DNA of 64,000 nt from Hemerocallis citrina. Its lineage: Eukaryota > Streptophyta > Magnoliopsida > Asparagales > Asphodelaceae. The position numbers and the translations under genes were made by a program. Positions 44,864-56,492 of the stretch are shown in pieces (positions within the stretch are counted from its first letter, which is position 1; the number at the start of each line of letters is the position of its first letter). Where the stretch lies: contig CM030366.1 in assembly GCA_017893485.1 (NCBI GenBank), positions 77,939,227-78,003,226 on the forward strand. The letters are read 5' to 3'. The notes under the pieces are model-generated. The model worked only from the letters and a program-made list of their open reading frames with translations. It searched no databases and had not been told where the DNA came from.

Positions 44864-45408
44864 CTATAGACCATCCTTTCGGCTGCGTGGGTAAGGAACG
44901 TTCCTCCTACGGGACACAATCCTCCCCAAGGGCTTTTTGCCGGACATCACCTCTCCTGGCCGCTTGAACCATGACCCTATGCATGCGACCTTCCATAGGT
45001 AGGAACCAAAATGGACAATGTGGTCACCCCTGAGCATCACCAGGATAGCAAGGGGCCACCCGTGCATTCGGGCCTGCTCCTCTAGTAGTCGACCCTGCTT
45101 CGCCAACCGTTGCACCCATTCTAACACCAACAGTATGCAAAGTACTAGCCATGCACAACTCCCTAAGCTTCTGTTGGAGATGTTATATCTCCAAATCCTT
45201 ATCAACAAGCACCTCCCAAAGACGACCACTCCCCAACGCTGTCCTTCGTCACTTTGGGGAGAAAGGGCATACCAACAAGGCGATCAACACACAGAAGGGT
45301 TAACTCACAGTCTCTCTCGACTAACATTGTCGTGAGATGAACTATCTCTATCAACTCATCATCTGAATAATCATGCAAGTTATCAAGCGCTAATTCCGTT
45401 ATGTGCAA
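44864..45408 (-). pseudogene. Possible second antisense frame of B (decayed)
   Basis: Two overlapping minus-strand frames (45408-45202 and 45229-44864) could be one protein broken by a frameshift. The first has heptad-like DDELIEIVHLTTMLVERDCE. The second has WVQRLAKQGRLLEEQARMHG and a basic C-terminus (RRRNVPYPRSRKDGL). Position and character match the coiled-coil frame of T1 (24078-24956), though sequence similarity is weak by eye. I cannot assign a function. Confidence 0.35.
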
Positions 45409-45715
45409 TCACTTGCAAATCTGCTCAACCTCACCACCTTGGGGCTTCTCCCTGGCTCCAGTAATAATCTTCCAATGAAAACCAAGGAATTATCTCAACA
45501 TCGACAAGACAAGGGATACAATCACAAAAGAGATAAACAACAAAATGTCGCAACCATGGGTAACTCCAACCTCTCTAGAACAATACACAATTGTTGATAA
45601 AGCAAGAAAGCATTTTTCATCTACTAAAAGGAAGATACAAGGGTGCGGTGGTCACTCCACAGTATGGCGTTATACAGATATCAAAAAAAGAGCAACTAAA
45701 AATACGGAGGATGAA

Positions 45716-47790
45716 TTAAGTGTCCACTTGCTTTGGCAAAACCAAGGGCAAGGAGCCCCAACCGCCTCCTACCCCTTGCTCCGAGCCACTCTTTGCACCC
45801 CCCGCAGGAGTTCTGCCCTCACCAACTTCCCTGACTTCTTCCTCCCTTGGAGCTTCTCCAGGACAAAGCATCACGTGGTACCCTTTCCCGGTGAAGCCGG
45901 GAACATGCTCCACCAAAAAAGTGAAAGCCTGGCCTTAGGACTTATCATTCACACTCTGCAGCTTGACCTTGGCCTTTGTGGCCTTCATCACCAAGGCCAT
46001 CTCAGCTCGTGCCTTCTCCAGCTCCAACACAATGTCGGCCAATCTCTGATGCCTCAAGTCCCAGATGCAACTTTTCCTCCCTCTTCTCTGATACCTCCAA
46101 CTTCAGGCGTAGCTCTTCACCCTTCTTCTTCAACACCTCCAACTCCGTTTTAAGCCTCTTGACAGTCTTATGCATGTTCTTCTCAGGACGAGAGACATGT
46201 GGATCCTTCTCCTCGACACTGTAGAAATCAACCAAGTGGCCAAAGTGATATGCCATTTAGAAAAAGAAGAAAAATGTTCAAGACATTGCAATACGAATGG
46301 AAAATACAAAAGTAAACTTCAAAAAATACTAGACATACCATCATCTGTGCTCGAGCATTCTCTAAGACAGATCTCTCGAGGGGCTCCATCTTCAGCCTCT
46401 CCTGATCAGCTGGAGTAGGGAGTTGGTAAATCCCATCCTAACAAGCAGCTGAGTTGCCAAGGAAGCTCATCTGCTACTTCACGCTCCAGTTGGGAACATG
46501 AAACATATCCAGCTCGTTGCTAAGAATCGTTGCAGCTTGGGCGATCAGGGGAAGAGGCATAACACTCACTATAATAGCCACCAGGGAAGAACCCCCTGCT
46601 ACAACATCAGGCGACAATCCCAAATGCATCTCAGTCAAAATTGTCGGAGCCGGAGCAGAGGGATCCTTAAAAGTAGGGATACGGCTCTTCATCATTTTGT
46701 TGCAAAGAGTTTCCCAATCATAAATCAGGTCCTTGAAGTCCATCCTTGCTTTTCCTGCAAGATGAAACACAAGGAGATGAGAACTTACTATGCAAAGTAA
46801 TGCAAGAAACAAAGACATCAACTGAGCAATGAAGTATGCAAGGAAACAAAAACAAAAAATCATACTAGGAAACACCCGGCTACGACCACCCTCGAAGAGA
46901 ACTTCATCGGTGACATCTCGCCACGCAAACACCTTCTGCACCAGAAGAGCGTCACTAAAACTCTTATCCTCTACAGTCATCACTGGTTCCACCTTCAAAG
47001 TCAACGAAACCATCCTTCTCCAGGTTGTGGGAATCCCTATGATTCAGAACTACGAACAATAAAGAACTTCTCCCTCCAATACTTGATCGAGTTAAGAACC
47101 TCGATCCCCCCCCCCCCGATTACTACGAGGGCAAGGATACCACCGTTCCTCCATCTTTTCCATCTGGGCGATCTTGAAGTGTCTTTAAAACTGGTTAGAC
47201 TCGGTTCGGCTCCGAGCCTATGACACTGTAGGACAAATCCCACTACGTGCCTCAACACATTTGGCATAAGCTGCACTGGACACGGCTTATACCAATTGAG
47301 CACCTCTCCGACGAAGGGGTGAAGAAGTTCACGAAGCCTCACGTAAAAGGAATCACAAGGAAAGAAACAGTACTCGTCAGATATTGCATAACATGCCCTA
47401 ATTTCGGGACCCGACAAGAGTAACCCATACTCGTAAGGGATCCAAAAAGCCACTCTGATCATGACAAGCTCTTCCCTCACGAGAATAGTGATGGAAAAAT
47501 TAGTCTCAGTGGTGTGAACTGGGTCCGGCTCGGCATACTTCATGTCATTCCTAAGAAAATCCTGATCTACTTCAGGGTATTCTCTAATCAAACTCGAGAA
47601 CTAGAAACAATGGTGTCTTAAGTGCACTCCCCTTATTTCTCTCCAGCTCAATGGCCGTCTCCACTATAGTGGAATGGCCAGCCATGCCTTTCCCCTTCTT
47701 CTCTCTAGTAAAATGGCTAGATTCTACATCACCATCTACCTCTAGACAAACTGCAACATAAGAAGATTCGCTCAACAAAATACTAGACAT
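45716..47790 (-). pseudogene. Antisense extra gene of B: Transposase_28-like, homologous to the T1 gene
   Basis: This is the counterpart of T1 21747-23850, in the same antisense position. The likely start is 47790 (MSSILLSESS). Frameshifts lie near 47590 and 47025. The domain part reads LVMIRVAFWIPYEYGLLLSG, then RLRELLHPF, MPNVLRHVVGFVLQCHRLG and YWREKFFIVRSSE, each with a clear partner in T1. Intron 1 (46755-46865, GTATGATT...TTGCAG) is at the same place and phase as in T1 (after RVFP here, RVDP there). Exon 2 has HVPNWSVK and FLGNS. Intron 2 would be 46254-46338, but its acceptor reads TG instead of AG. Exon 3 begins AYHFGHL, then coiled coil (LKTELEVLKKKGEELRLKLE). Several stops are present. 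Confidence 0.72.
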
Positions 47791-48934
47791 AACTGACAAA
47801 GATCGCAAATGAGTTACTTGATCAAGCTCACAAGAACTCCAAAGATACAACAGCCACTAGCACCACTGTCAAACCACCAGAAAACCACCATCACTGCCCG
47901 GTGAACTACCACAAGAGCTAGAGAAAGCTCTCAAAAAATTTGTAGAGAGAGAAAGTGGAAGAAGTTAATGAGCAAATGAGAGAAAGAGAGGTGGTGTTGA
48001 GTCTTAATTATAAGGCCACCATGATCAAATTGCCATGTGTCAGCATCTGAACCATCCACAAGATCCAATGGTCGAATCACTCAACACCAAATAAGCAAGA
48101 TTACTCACCTAACAAAGAACTGCTTGATCGACAAAACAAGCAAACAACACAATGTTTGGTCGACGAAAAGAGCGACTCGACGAGCTTGACTGCTCAACAA
48201 ACACTCGGTGGACAAAAACTCAAGGAATCTCCAAACTAAATTTGATTATCGCTAACATGTTCGAAACCCGAAATAAATTAGGTTTTTTCTTAACTCAAAG
48301 GGGTAGACAGCTCAACAAGCGCTTGGCAGGAAACAATGCAAGACCTTCAAAACAAGCTCAACAAAGCACCACCACAACTCCAACTCGACAAAAAACTTCG
48401 AATTTAACATGAGATTAAGTCGACATCAAGCTTCTAGCTCGGCCAAAAACCTAGGACAATGAAGCTCCGACAATCGGCCACCCTTCAAGCTTAGCGGAGA
48501 CCTAAACTTGGCACAAGCTTCGAAGAGATACTAAGTTAGCCAAACAAAACTCGGCACAAGCCTCGAAGTGAGCAAAACCTTAAATCAACTAAACCTGCTA
48601 CAAGGTGGAGCTCAAGTGAAAACCCTAGCTCAATAACACTGGGACTCCACAAGAACTTCAACGATGCTTCAAAACCGAAACTCTCCAAAGAACCTCGGGG
48701 ACAACGAGAACCTGATATTAAGCTTAAGAGTTGGCTATAATCCCAAACTCGACCAAACCCCAAAGCTAGCAGATGCCAAACTCAAATAAGGGCTCCCCAC
48801 TTGGCTAAAACCTTAGCTCAGCGGGGTGATGGTCGACGGAGACGGAGGGCTTGCTCTACGAAGGAGCTCAAATGCGTGGTCAACGAAAGCCCTAGATCGA
48901 CGAAACCCAACTATAACTCGGCAAGAGTGCTTGG
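47791..48934 (-). promoter_or_regulatory. Antisense promoter and 3' region of B
   Basis: A minus-strand TATA-like CTTATAAT lies at 48014-48007, followed by a CT-rich leader (48000-47930) and the ATG at 47790. Left over is 48050-48934, with short repeated 'ctcgacgagctt', 'caagcttcgaag' and 'ctcggcacaagc' motifs but no gene. B is cut at 48934 by E and resumes at 56493. Confidence 0.5.
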
Positions 48935-50679
48935 TGATGTGTCTAATTTTTATACAAATATTTGCACTCGTTTACCCATTAAAAGTGCTTGTTTTCAATT
49001 ATATTGTCTATAAGTCGTCTTGTTTCTCTAAGATTTCAATTGATTATTTATTTATGAAGAATAAGATTTTTAATGCAAAAAGTGATTATTTCTGATAAAA
49101 ATCAATAAAACAAAGAAAAACTTTTGATTTATTATTTTTAAGGATTTGTTAAATTTTATATGTTACAAATTAATAAAATAGGAGCAAAATACAATTTTAA
49201 TTGTTATAAGGGTGTAAAAGGAAAAAATAAATTTACATGGATTTGGATAAGGCAAAAAGATAAAAATATGTTATTTTAAGTTTATCTAATCAAAATTAAA
49301 TTTAAATACTAAATTCTGATTTGTATTTTTGCAGATATATCCTAATCTACAGGTGAGATGATGATACATCCTAATCCTACTACACAGCTAGACCTACTCC
49401 TATAAATACTACCCAACCCCCAGAGAAAAAAAAAGGCCAGCAAATACAAAGAAGCCAGCGAACACAGAGAATAGAAGGAAAGAAAAGTAAGAGAGAGAAA
49501 CATATCTCTCTATGTCTCTTCTGGTCGAAGTGAAGGAGCAGCAGGCACACGTGAGTCAGGTTGCTGACTAGGCTTCGAAGTGACGGGCACGCAGTTCGAG
49601 AGGAACCGAAGCTCTGGTTTGGCTGACGTGGCGCACAGTGGGCGACAGGCTGACTTGCTTCGACTGGCATGCGATTGCTTCGACCGGCGTGCGACGGGAC
49701 AAAGGCTTCGATTTGACTAGTCTTTAAGGAAGCATCCGGATCCATTTTTTGAGACAGAGGGGTTTACAATAAATTTTTTATTCTTTTTCTTCTCTCTCTA
49801 ATTTTGGTAATGCAATCCTTGAACAAATATATTAAATGCAATAGTTTTATTATGAATATGTGCAACTAATTTCATTGTTGGGCAAATTGAAACCATAGTC
49901 ATGTAATGTTATAATCTTCTGAACACTATTTTTATCACTTATTGATTGAACCCAGTTATCATGATCAAACTTATAATATGAATCAACAATTGTTAGGAAG
50001 TTCTTCAAAACAGTCGACTGATCCGAAGAAGCCGATATTATAAAGTTAGCCTATTATAAAATTGACTCTGTTATATGAGTATAGAGACGATCCATATCTT
50101 GTGCTCATACTTGTAACACAGGAATCTTTAGGGGTTCTTGGTTTAATCAACTTAAGGGATCTAGATTTGATACCAACTTCTAGAGCCTTGAGTGTTTGTT
50201 CGTTTCCATTGTTCCTACGCTTTCTTCAAGTGCAACTTAGTAGATACCATGCTAAATACTTAAGGAAAGAAACGAATTAGAGTAGATACCATGCCTAATT
50301 CTTGGCCTAGGGAAACATTAACTTTAAGGAGTAGATACCATGCCCTTAAAGGAACAACATGAGTGATGAGAATGGTGTAGAAGGTAATCTAGCATTCTTA
50401 ACTATAGGTGGAAATCAAGCCCAACTCATTTAATTGATATTTTTGATATACTACTTGATCTAGTTTTTAATCTCTTCATTTCCTTTCAAATAAACTTTTA
50501 GAACAAACTTTATGATTTGCATTTTTCTCTTTGTTTTATTGATTAGTGAGTTAAGTACTACAATCTCTGTGGGATCGATCCTTGCTTTTCACTATGCTTC
50601 TATAAACGATTCGTACACTTGCGAGGTTTTAATTTGTGTCTAGTTTATCTATTTATTTAGATAGCTGAGATATACCACA
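48935..50679 (+). repeat. 5' LTR of element E (1.75 kb)
   Basis: It runs from TGATGTGTCTAATTTTTATA to ...GATATACCACA. TATAAATA at 49401-49408 precedes a purine-rich leader. The motif 'gtagataccatgc' occurs three times about 50 bp apart (50232, 50283, 50331). The short open frame 50062-50280, also present in the 3' LTR at 55932-56150, is not taken as a gene. Confidence 0.9.
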
Positions 50680-50685
50680 AGTTTT

Positions 50686-50703
50686 TGGCGCCGTTGCCGG
50701 GGA
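50686..50703 (+). other. Primer-binding site of E (Asp-tRNA type)
   Basis: TGGCGCCGTTGCCGGGGA begins 6 nt after the LTR end. This is the standard site of Athila-lineage elements, matching the 3' end of aspartate tRNA. Confidence 0.9.
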
Positions 50704-50861
50704 TTGTTTAGTATTTTAACTTACAAATCAATAAAAATCTTTTTCTTTTTTTCTTTCCTTTTATTATATTTTTTTAGTTTCTCTCTGCACAGACAGATTC
50801 AGATCAGTCGACTGTCTCCAAGGATCAGTCGACTGTACAGCGAATTATTCCAAAAGCAACA

Positions 50862-51879
50862 ATGGGTGAGGAAATACCAAATCGAGTACCAATGCAGGAC
50901 AAATTCACTCCGAAGAATATTGAGCAACCCTCTTGCATAGCCTATCAACCTAATGTCACAGGGAACATGCACCTATCACCTCAATTACTCAGCATGGTTC
51001 CCCACTTCAGTGGCAGACTAGACGAGGATCCTCACCTCCATTTGCAAGATTTCTTTGATCTTTGCAGAACACAAAGCATCCAAGGGCTTACCCCTGAGCA
51101 AATCAGGTTAATCTTGTTTTCATTTTCTTTAAAACTTAATGCTAAATTGTGGTATAATTCTTTGGAACCAGGATCAATTCAATCATGGGAGCAATTGGCA
51201 ATAAAGTTCTTGAAGGAATTCCTTCTAGCTCAGAAAACCAAACAACTAAAAAGAGAAATTCAACTCTTCCAACAAAAAGATGGCGATTTGTTCTTCGAGG
51301 CATGGAAGGACTTTAAGAACAAGCTTCTCAAGTGTCCTACGCACAACATGCCTAAGGAAGATCAGGTACAAGCATTTTATAAGGGTTTAAATGACACTAA
51401 CAAAGCAATTGTGGATTCAGCTTGCAATGGAATTTTGATGTGAGGAGGCCATCGAGCTATTTGAAGAACTCAGCGAGAACTCACAACAATTCTCAACAAG
51501 GGGAAGGGGCCTTTCGAAAAAATAGGGAGTTTACGAAAATTCTAGTAATAATAACATGCAAATAGAAATGGGAAACATGAACAAAAAAATTGATATGCTT
51601 GTTAATGCAATTTCAACGTTGGGTGGCGTAAAAAACCAAACAAAAGAAATTTGTGCACTTTGTTCTCATTCTGATCATACAACTGATACATGTCCAATGT
51701 CTTCTTTCACAGATCAGGAGCATGCAAACTATGTAGGACAAGGAGTGTTTCCACCAAAGAACAATCCCTTCTCGAACACGTACAACCCAGGATGGAGAAA
51801 CCATCCAAATTTCTCATGGGACAATAATCAAAACAATCAAGGCACTCAAATGGCACAAGGGCATGCACAGAACTTCTAG
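50862..51879 (+). pseudogene. Athila gag of element E
   Basis: The capsid part is open from ATG 50862 to 51443 (193 residues): MVPHFSGRLDEDPHLHLQDF, then LFSFSLKLNAKLWYNSLEPG, ELAIKFLKEF-type and FEAWKDFKNKLLKCPTHNMP motifs. These are all typical of the Athila/Tat gag superfamily. A TGA at 51441-51443 and a shift separate it from the nucleocapsid part (51556-51879). That part has the knuckle CALCSHSDHTTDTC and the Athila signature HANYVGQGVFPPKNNPFSNT followed by YNPGWRNHPNFSW. The start is supported by position, about 160 nt after the primer-binding site. The leader between them contains two copies of the palindrome CAGTCGACTG. Confidence 0.85.
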
Positions 51880-52002
51880 AAGGGGAATGGGTTTGATCGG
51901 CCAGTATAAGAACAGAAGAAGTTGGATTTTAAATCCACCGTTCTTCAATTACTCCAACAGCAATAGCAAACAAGCAACCAACAAGGGCAGGCCATTCAGA
52001 AA

Positions 52003-53213
52003 TTGGAGACTCAAATAGGTCAAATTGCTAAGGAGTTAAGTGAAAGAAAGGTAGGAGAACTCCCATCACAAACTATACCAAACCCTAGAGGACAAGAACA
52101 GCTCCAATCGGTGACAACCTTGAGAAGTGGTAAGGTAATCTACAGCAGAGTTGGAACAAATGCAGACGAATCAAACACACAACCATCAAATTTTTTGGGT
52201 TCCAACAAGGTAAGTGACAAAGAATTGGCAGTTTTGTCACCATTCCCTCAAAGGTTAGTCAAGCAAAAGGAGGAACAACATTTATTTGATATTTTTGAAA
52301 CTCTTAGGAAGGTAAACATCAATATTCTCCTACTTGATGCCATTAAACAAATTTCTTCTTATGCCAAATTTTTGAAAGAATGCTGCACTCATAAGAGAAC
52401 GTTTCAGGTTAAGGAGGATGTGGCTCTAACAGAAGAAGTGAGGGCGGTATTGTTAAGAAAATTACCCCCTAAGTTGAAGGATCCAGGTAGTTTTACCATT
52501 CCTTGCAGGATTGGTGAACATTTCTTTGAAATGGCACTGTTAGATTTGGGGGCAAGCATCAATCTTCTTCCATACTCTGTTTACGAAAAGCTAGGATTGG
52601 GGGAACTCAAACCAACATCCATCAACTTGCAATTGGCTGATCGCAACATCAAGAGACCTAGAGGTATTTTAGAAGATGTCTTAGTTCAGGTAAATGATTT
52701 CATTTTGCTTGCAGATTTTTTTTTTTGGATATGGAAGACTCTTCAATGCTATCTTCTTTACCTATCATCTTAGGTAGACCCTTTATGAGTACTGCTGATA
52801 TGAAAATTTGTGTTAAAAAGGGCACTATAAGTATGAAAATAAATGGTGAAAAGATCGAGTTTAAAATGTTTGATGCACTAAAATTACCACATGATGATCA
52901 TGAATGTTATAATATTGATGTGGTTCAGGAGGCTGTTGACCAAACATTTCAGGTACATAGTGTCAATCCATTACAAGCCACAATTACACACTCTCTAACA
53001 CTATCTCAAGTTGAACAGGAATATGATGATTGGAGGATTGCAGAGATAGTACATTACCTTGAAAATCCAAAATCATATTCAGGTAAGTTTGCACTTATAT
53101 TTGAAAATCCGGTGTCTAATAATACTTTTGTTTCTTCTATTACCAGGATACCAGACGTGGAACTAAAGCCGCTACCTGAACACTTGAAGTATGCATATGT
53201 GGGTGAAAACTAG
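52003..53213 (+). pseudogene. Gag C-terminus and protease of element E
   Basis: Two overlapping frames (52003-52773 and 52725-53213) give one reading with a shift at about 52720, in a run of T. METQIGQIAKELSERKVGEL and VTTLRSGKVI mark the gag-protease linker. The retropepsin site is LLDLGASINLLPYSVYEKLG, with the catalytic Asp present. IILGRPFMSTADMKI is the second protease motif. The frame runs into the pre-RT linker (VELKPLPEHLKYAYVGEN) and stops at TAG 53211-53213; the same frame resumes with LPVIVAANL. This would cut the Gag-Pol precursor. Confidence 0.82.
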
Positions 53214-53222
53214 ACGTTACCT

Positions 53223-53510
53223 GTGATAGTTGCTGCAAACTTAAGGATGCAGGAAGAAGAGACACAGTTGAGAATATGGCGAGAACACAAGGGTGCATTA
53301 AGGTGGACCATTGCGGATAGGCTTATGTCAAGATGGTACGGTCCATACGTTGTTACAAAGGTTTCCCCACATGGAACGTTGGAGGTTCATCACAAAGAGA
53401 AAAATCAAACATTCAAGGTGAACGGGCATAGGGCGAAACCTTATATTGAAACAAGTTTTGAGCCGCGAGAGGAAGATGTGAAGCTTCAAACTATTCAATA
53501 CATTGCATGA
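53223..53510 (+). pseudogene. In-frame fusion of the RT start to the integrase end (element E)
   Basis: The 95-codon frame begins with the Athila RT N-terminus (REHKGALRWTIAD) and passes without a break into the integrase C-terminal module (SRWYGPYVVTKVSPHGTLEV, then FKVNGHRAKPY). All of the RT palm, RNase H and integrase core are missing between these, with the junction near 53315. The frame is kept across the deletion and is open to the TGA at 53508-53510. It has no catalytic residues. Confidence 0.8.
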
Positions 53511-54802
53511 ACTCATCATGTCTGGCTGAAGACTTAAAACTTAGCACTTCTTAGGAGGCAACCCATGTTTTCTCTTATTGCATTTAGATTTGATTTATCT
53601 TTTAGTTTATTTTATTTTAAAGTTTTGGATTTTATCTTGTAGGATTGCAGAAAATTTGAAGTCGCCGGGCGGAGCTGTTTTGAACACATGCATTGATGGC
53701 TGTTTTTGAGCAATTTGGAGTCAAAATCTGGAAAAGTGATTCAAAGAGAAGTTGTAGCCCATCTTTTTAGCTTTCCAGCGAGAAAAAAAATTCAGCCCAT
53801 TTGGACATCTACAGCTCCAGATATCGTCAAAATAGTGAACGCTGCTCGTGCAGAATTTTCAAGACGAATTAGGGGAGAATTTCTGAACTTTTGCATTCTT
53901 TTTGCTTTTCTTTTTCCTTTCCCATTGAGGACAATGTGATATTCAAGTTTGGGGGGAAGGTTTACAAATTTATTTTTTAGAAAAGAAAAACAAAACTTTG
54001 TTTACTTTTTTTCAATTAAACTCACTTTTGCACTGTTGAGTTCTTTATCATGATAAGCATTGAAATATTTCTTTTGGGATAAGCAATTTCTTATATAGTA
54101 AGAGTAAGCATACTTATTTACTTTAGGATTATGGAGTTTCACAATTCCTTACAAAATAGTGTGGGTCATGCTATTATACATTAAAGATAAATGTGATGCT
54201 TTCTCTTGTGATTATCCCCTTTGATATAGTCCTAAACAGAGTTTAAGTAAATAGAGTAATAACGAAAAAAAAATAGAATAAAGTCAATCTACTCCAATAT
54301 TTTGAGTTGCTTAGTAACTAGGGGTATTCATCACCAATGTTTACTTTTACGTCAAACGGCAACTTGAAATATGAGTATGTAAAACACTTTAAGTTTGTGA
54401 CTTGTTGAGTAACCGGGTGAAGTCATCACAAATGTCTTGCATACGCGTAAAAAGGCAAGTGACAACTTAGAGAATAGACTATATCAAAAAAAAACTCTAG
54501 TTTGCTACTCGGTTTGTAGTAGAGAAAAGGGATAATCACAGATGGAGTTGTTACATACTATAATTAAATTAATTGCATGACAAATATGATTGGGTTTGGA
54601 GCTATGAATAGATAATTGCACTGGAGAAAGTGGGTATGCTTGTTTTTACTTTATTTGCAATTTTTTATATTTTTAATTGCAATTTTGATGCTTGCATAAT
54701 GAGAATTCTTGGTGTAATGGGTTGAGTCTACTATTATTTTTCCCTTGTTCATAATTTTACTTTTTGTTTGAGGACAAGCAAAATCTCAAGTTTGGGGGTA
54801 TT
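53511..54802 (+). other. 3' noncoding region of E with two polypurine-like tracts
   Basis: No credible gene is present; the frame at 53706-53939 has no recognisable match. A first tract CAAGTTTGGGGGGAAGG is at 53944-53960. The 3' tract CAAGTTTGGGGGTA is at 54787-54800, just before the LTR. Both share 'caagtttgggggg'-type sequence, and both occur in element G at the same relative positions. 54230-54560 is homologous to G 3500-3840. Confidence 0.7.
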
Positions 54803-56492
54803 TGATGTGTCTAATTTTTATACAAATATTTGCACTCGTTTACCCATTAAAAGTGCTTGTTTTCAATTATATTGTCTATAAGTCGTCTTGTTTCTCTAAG
54901 ATTTCAACTGATTATTTATTTATGAAGAAATAAGATTTTTAATGCAAAAAGTGATTATTTCTGATAAAAATCAATAAAACAAAGAAAAACTTTTGATTTA
55001 TTATTTTTAAGGATTTGTTAAATTTTATATGTTACAAATTAATAAAATAGGAGCAAAATACAATTTTAATTGTTATAAGGGTGTAAAAGAAAAAAATAAA
55101 TTTACATGAATTTGGATAAGGCAAAAAGATAAAAATCTGTTATTTTAAGTTTATCTAATCAAAATTAAATTTAAATACTAAATTCTGATTTGTATTTTTG
55201 CAGATATATCCTAATCTACAGGTGAGATGATGATACATCCTAATCCTACTACACAGCTAGACCTACTCCTATAAATACTACCCAACCCCCGGAGAAAAAA
55301 AAAAGGCCCGCAAATACAAAGAAGCCAGCGAACACAGAGAATAGAAGGAAAGAAAAGTAAGAGAGAGAAACATATCTCTCTATGTCTCTTCTAGTCGAAG
55401 TGAAGGAGCAGCAGGCACACGTGAGTCAGGTTGCTGACTAGGCTTCGAAGTGACGGGCGCGCAGTTCGAGAGGAACAGAAGCTCTAGTTCGGCTGACGTG
55501 GCGCGCAGTGGGCGACAGGCTGACTTGCTTCGACTGGCGTGCGATTGCTTCGACTGGCGTGCGACGGGACAGAGGCTTCGATTTGACTTGTCTTCAAGGA
55601 AGCATTCGGATCCAGTTTTTGAGACAGAGGGGTTTGCAATAAATTTTTTATTCTTTTTCTTCTCTCTCTAATTTTGGTAATGCAATCCTTGAACAAATTT
55701 ATTAATTGCAATAGTTTTATTATGAATATGTGCAACTAATTTCATTGCTGGGCAGATTGAAACCATAGTCATGTAATGTTATAATCTTCTGAACACTATT
55801 TCTATCACTTATTGATTGAACCCAGTTATCATGATCAAACTTATAATATGAATCAACAATTGTTAGGAAGTTCTTCAAAACAGTCGACTGATCCGAAGAA
55901 GTCGATATTATAAAGTTAGCCTATTATAAAATTGACTCTGTTATATGAGTATAGAGACGATCCGTATCTTGTGCTCATACTTGTAACACAGGAATCTTTA
56001 GGGGTTCTTGGTTTAATCAACTTAAGGGATCTAGATTTGATACCAAGTTCTAGAGCCTTGAGTGTTTGTTCGTTTCCATTGTTCCTACGCTTTCTTCAAG
56101 TGCAACTTAGTAGATACCATGCTAAATACTTAAGGAAAGAAATGAATTAGAGTAGATACCATGCCTAATTCTTGGCCTAGGGAAACATTAACTTTAAGGA
56201 GTAGATACCATGCCCTTAAAGGAACAACATGAGTGATGAGAATGGTGTAGAAGGTAATCTAGCATTCTTAACTATAGGTGGATATCAAGCCCAACTCATT
56301 TAATTGATATTTTTGATATACTACTTGATCTAGTTTTTAATCTCTTCATTTCCTTTCAAATAAACTTTTAGAACAAACTTTATGATTTGCATTTTTCTCT
56401 TTGTTTTATTGATTAGTGAGTTAAGTACTACAATCTCTGTGGGATCGACCCTTGCTTTTCACACTTCTTTAAACGATTCGTACACTTGCGAG
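54803..56492 (+). repeat. 3' LTR of element E (3' end truncated)
   Basis: It matches the 5' LTR from 48935 to about 50625 and stops at 'cttgcgaggc'. TATAAATA is at about 55271-55278. Confidence 0.9.

Larger units (their letters stand above)
48935..56492 (+). mobile_element. Athila-type element E, non-autonomous (most of pol deleted)
   Basis: This plus-strand element is inserted in the 3' region of B. Its 5' LTR is 48935-50679 and its 3' LTR 54803-56492, lacking the last 55-60 bp. Inside are an Asp-tRNA-type primer-binding site, gag, protease, a short RT-integrase fusion remnant, a long 3' noncoding region with two polypurine-like tracts, and no envelope frame. The LTRs differ at roughly 2% of sites by eye, so this is one of the younger insertions. 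A target-site duplication cannot be seen because the right end is truncated. Confidence 0.9.

Noticed and set aside
50062..50280. 72-codon frame conserved in both LTRs of E
   Set aside because: Its presence in both LTRs follows from their being copies of each other, about 2% apart. That is not evidence of selection.
53706..53939. Possible env-like frame in Athila element E
   Set aside because: It is only 77 codons, with no signal peptide, no convincing transmembrane anchor and no known motif. The same region in G is not open.
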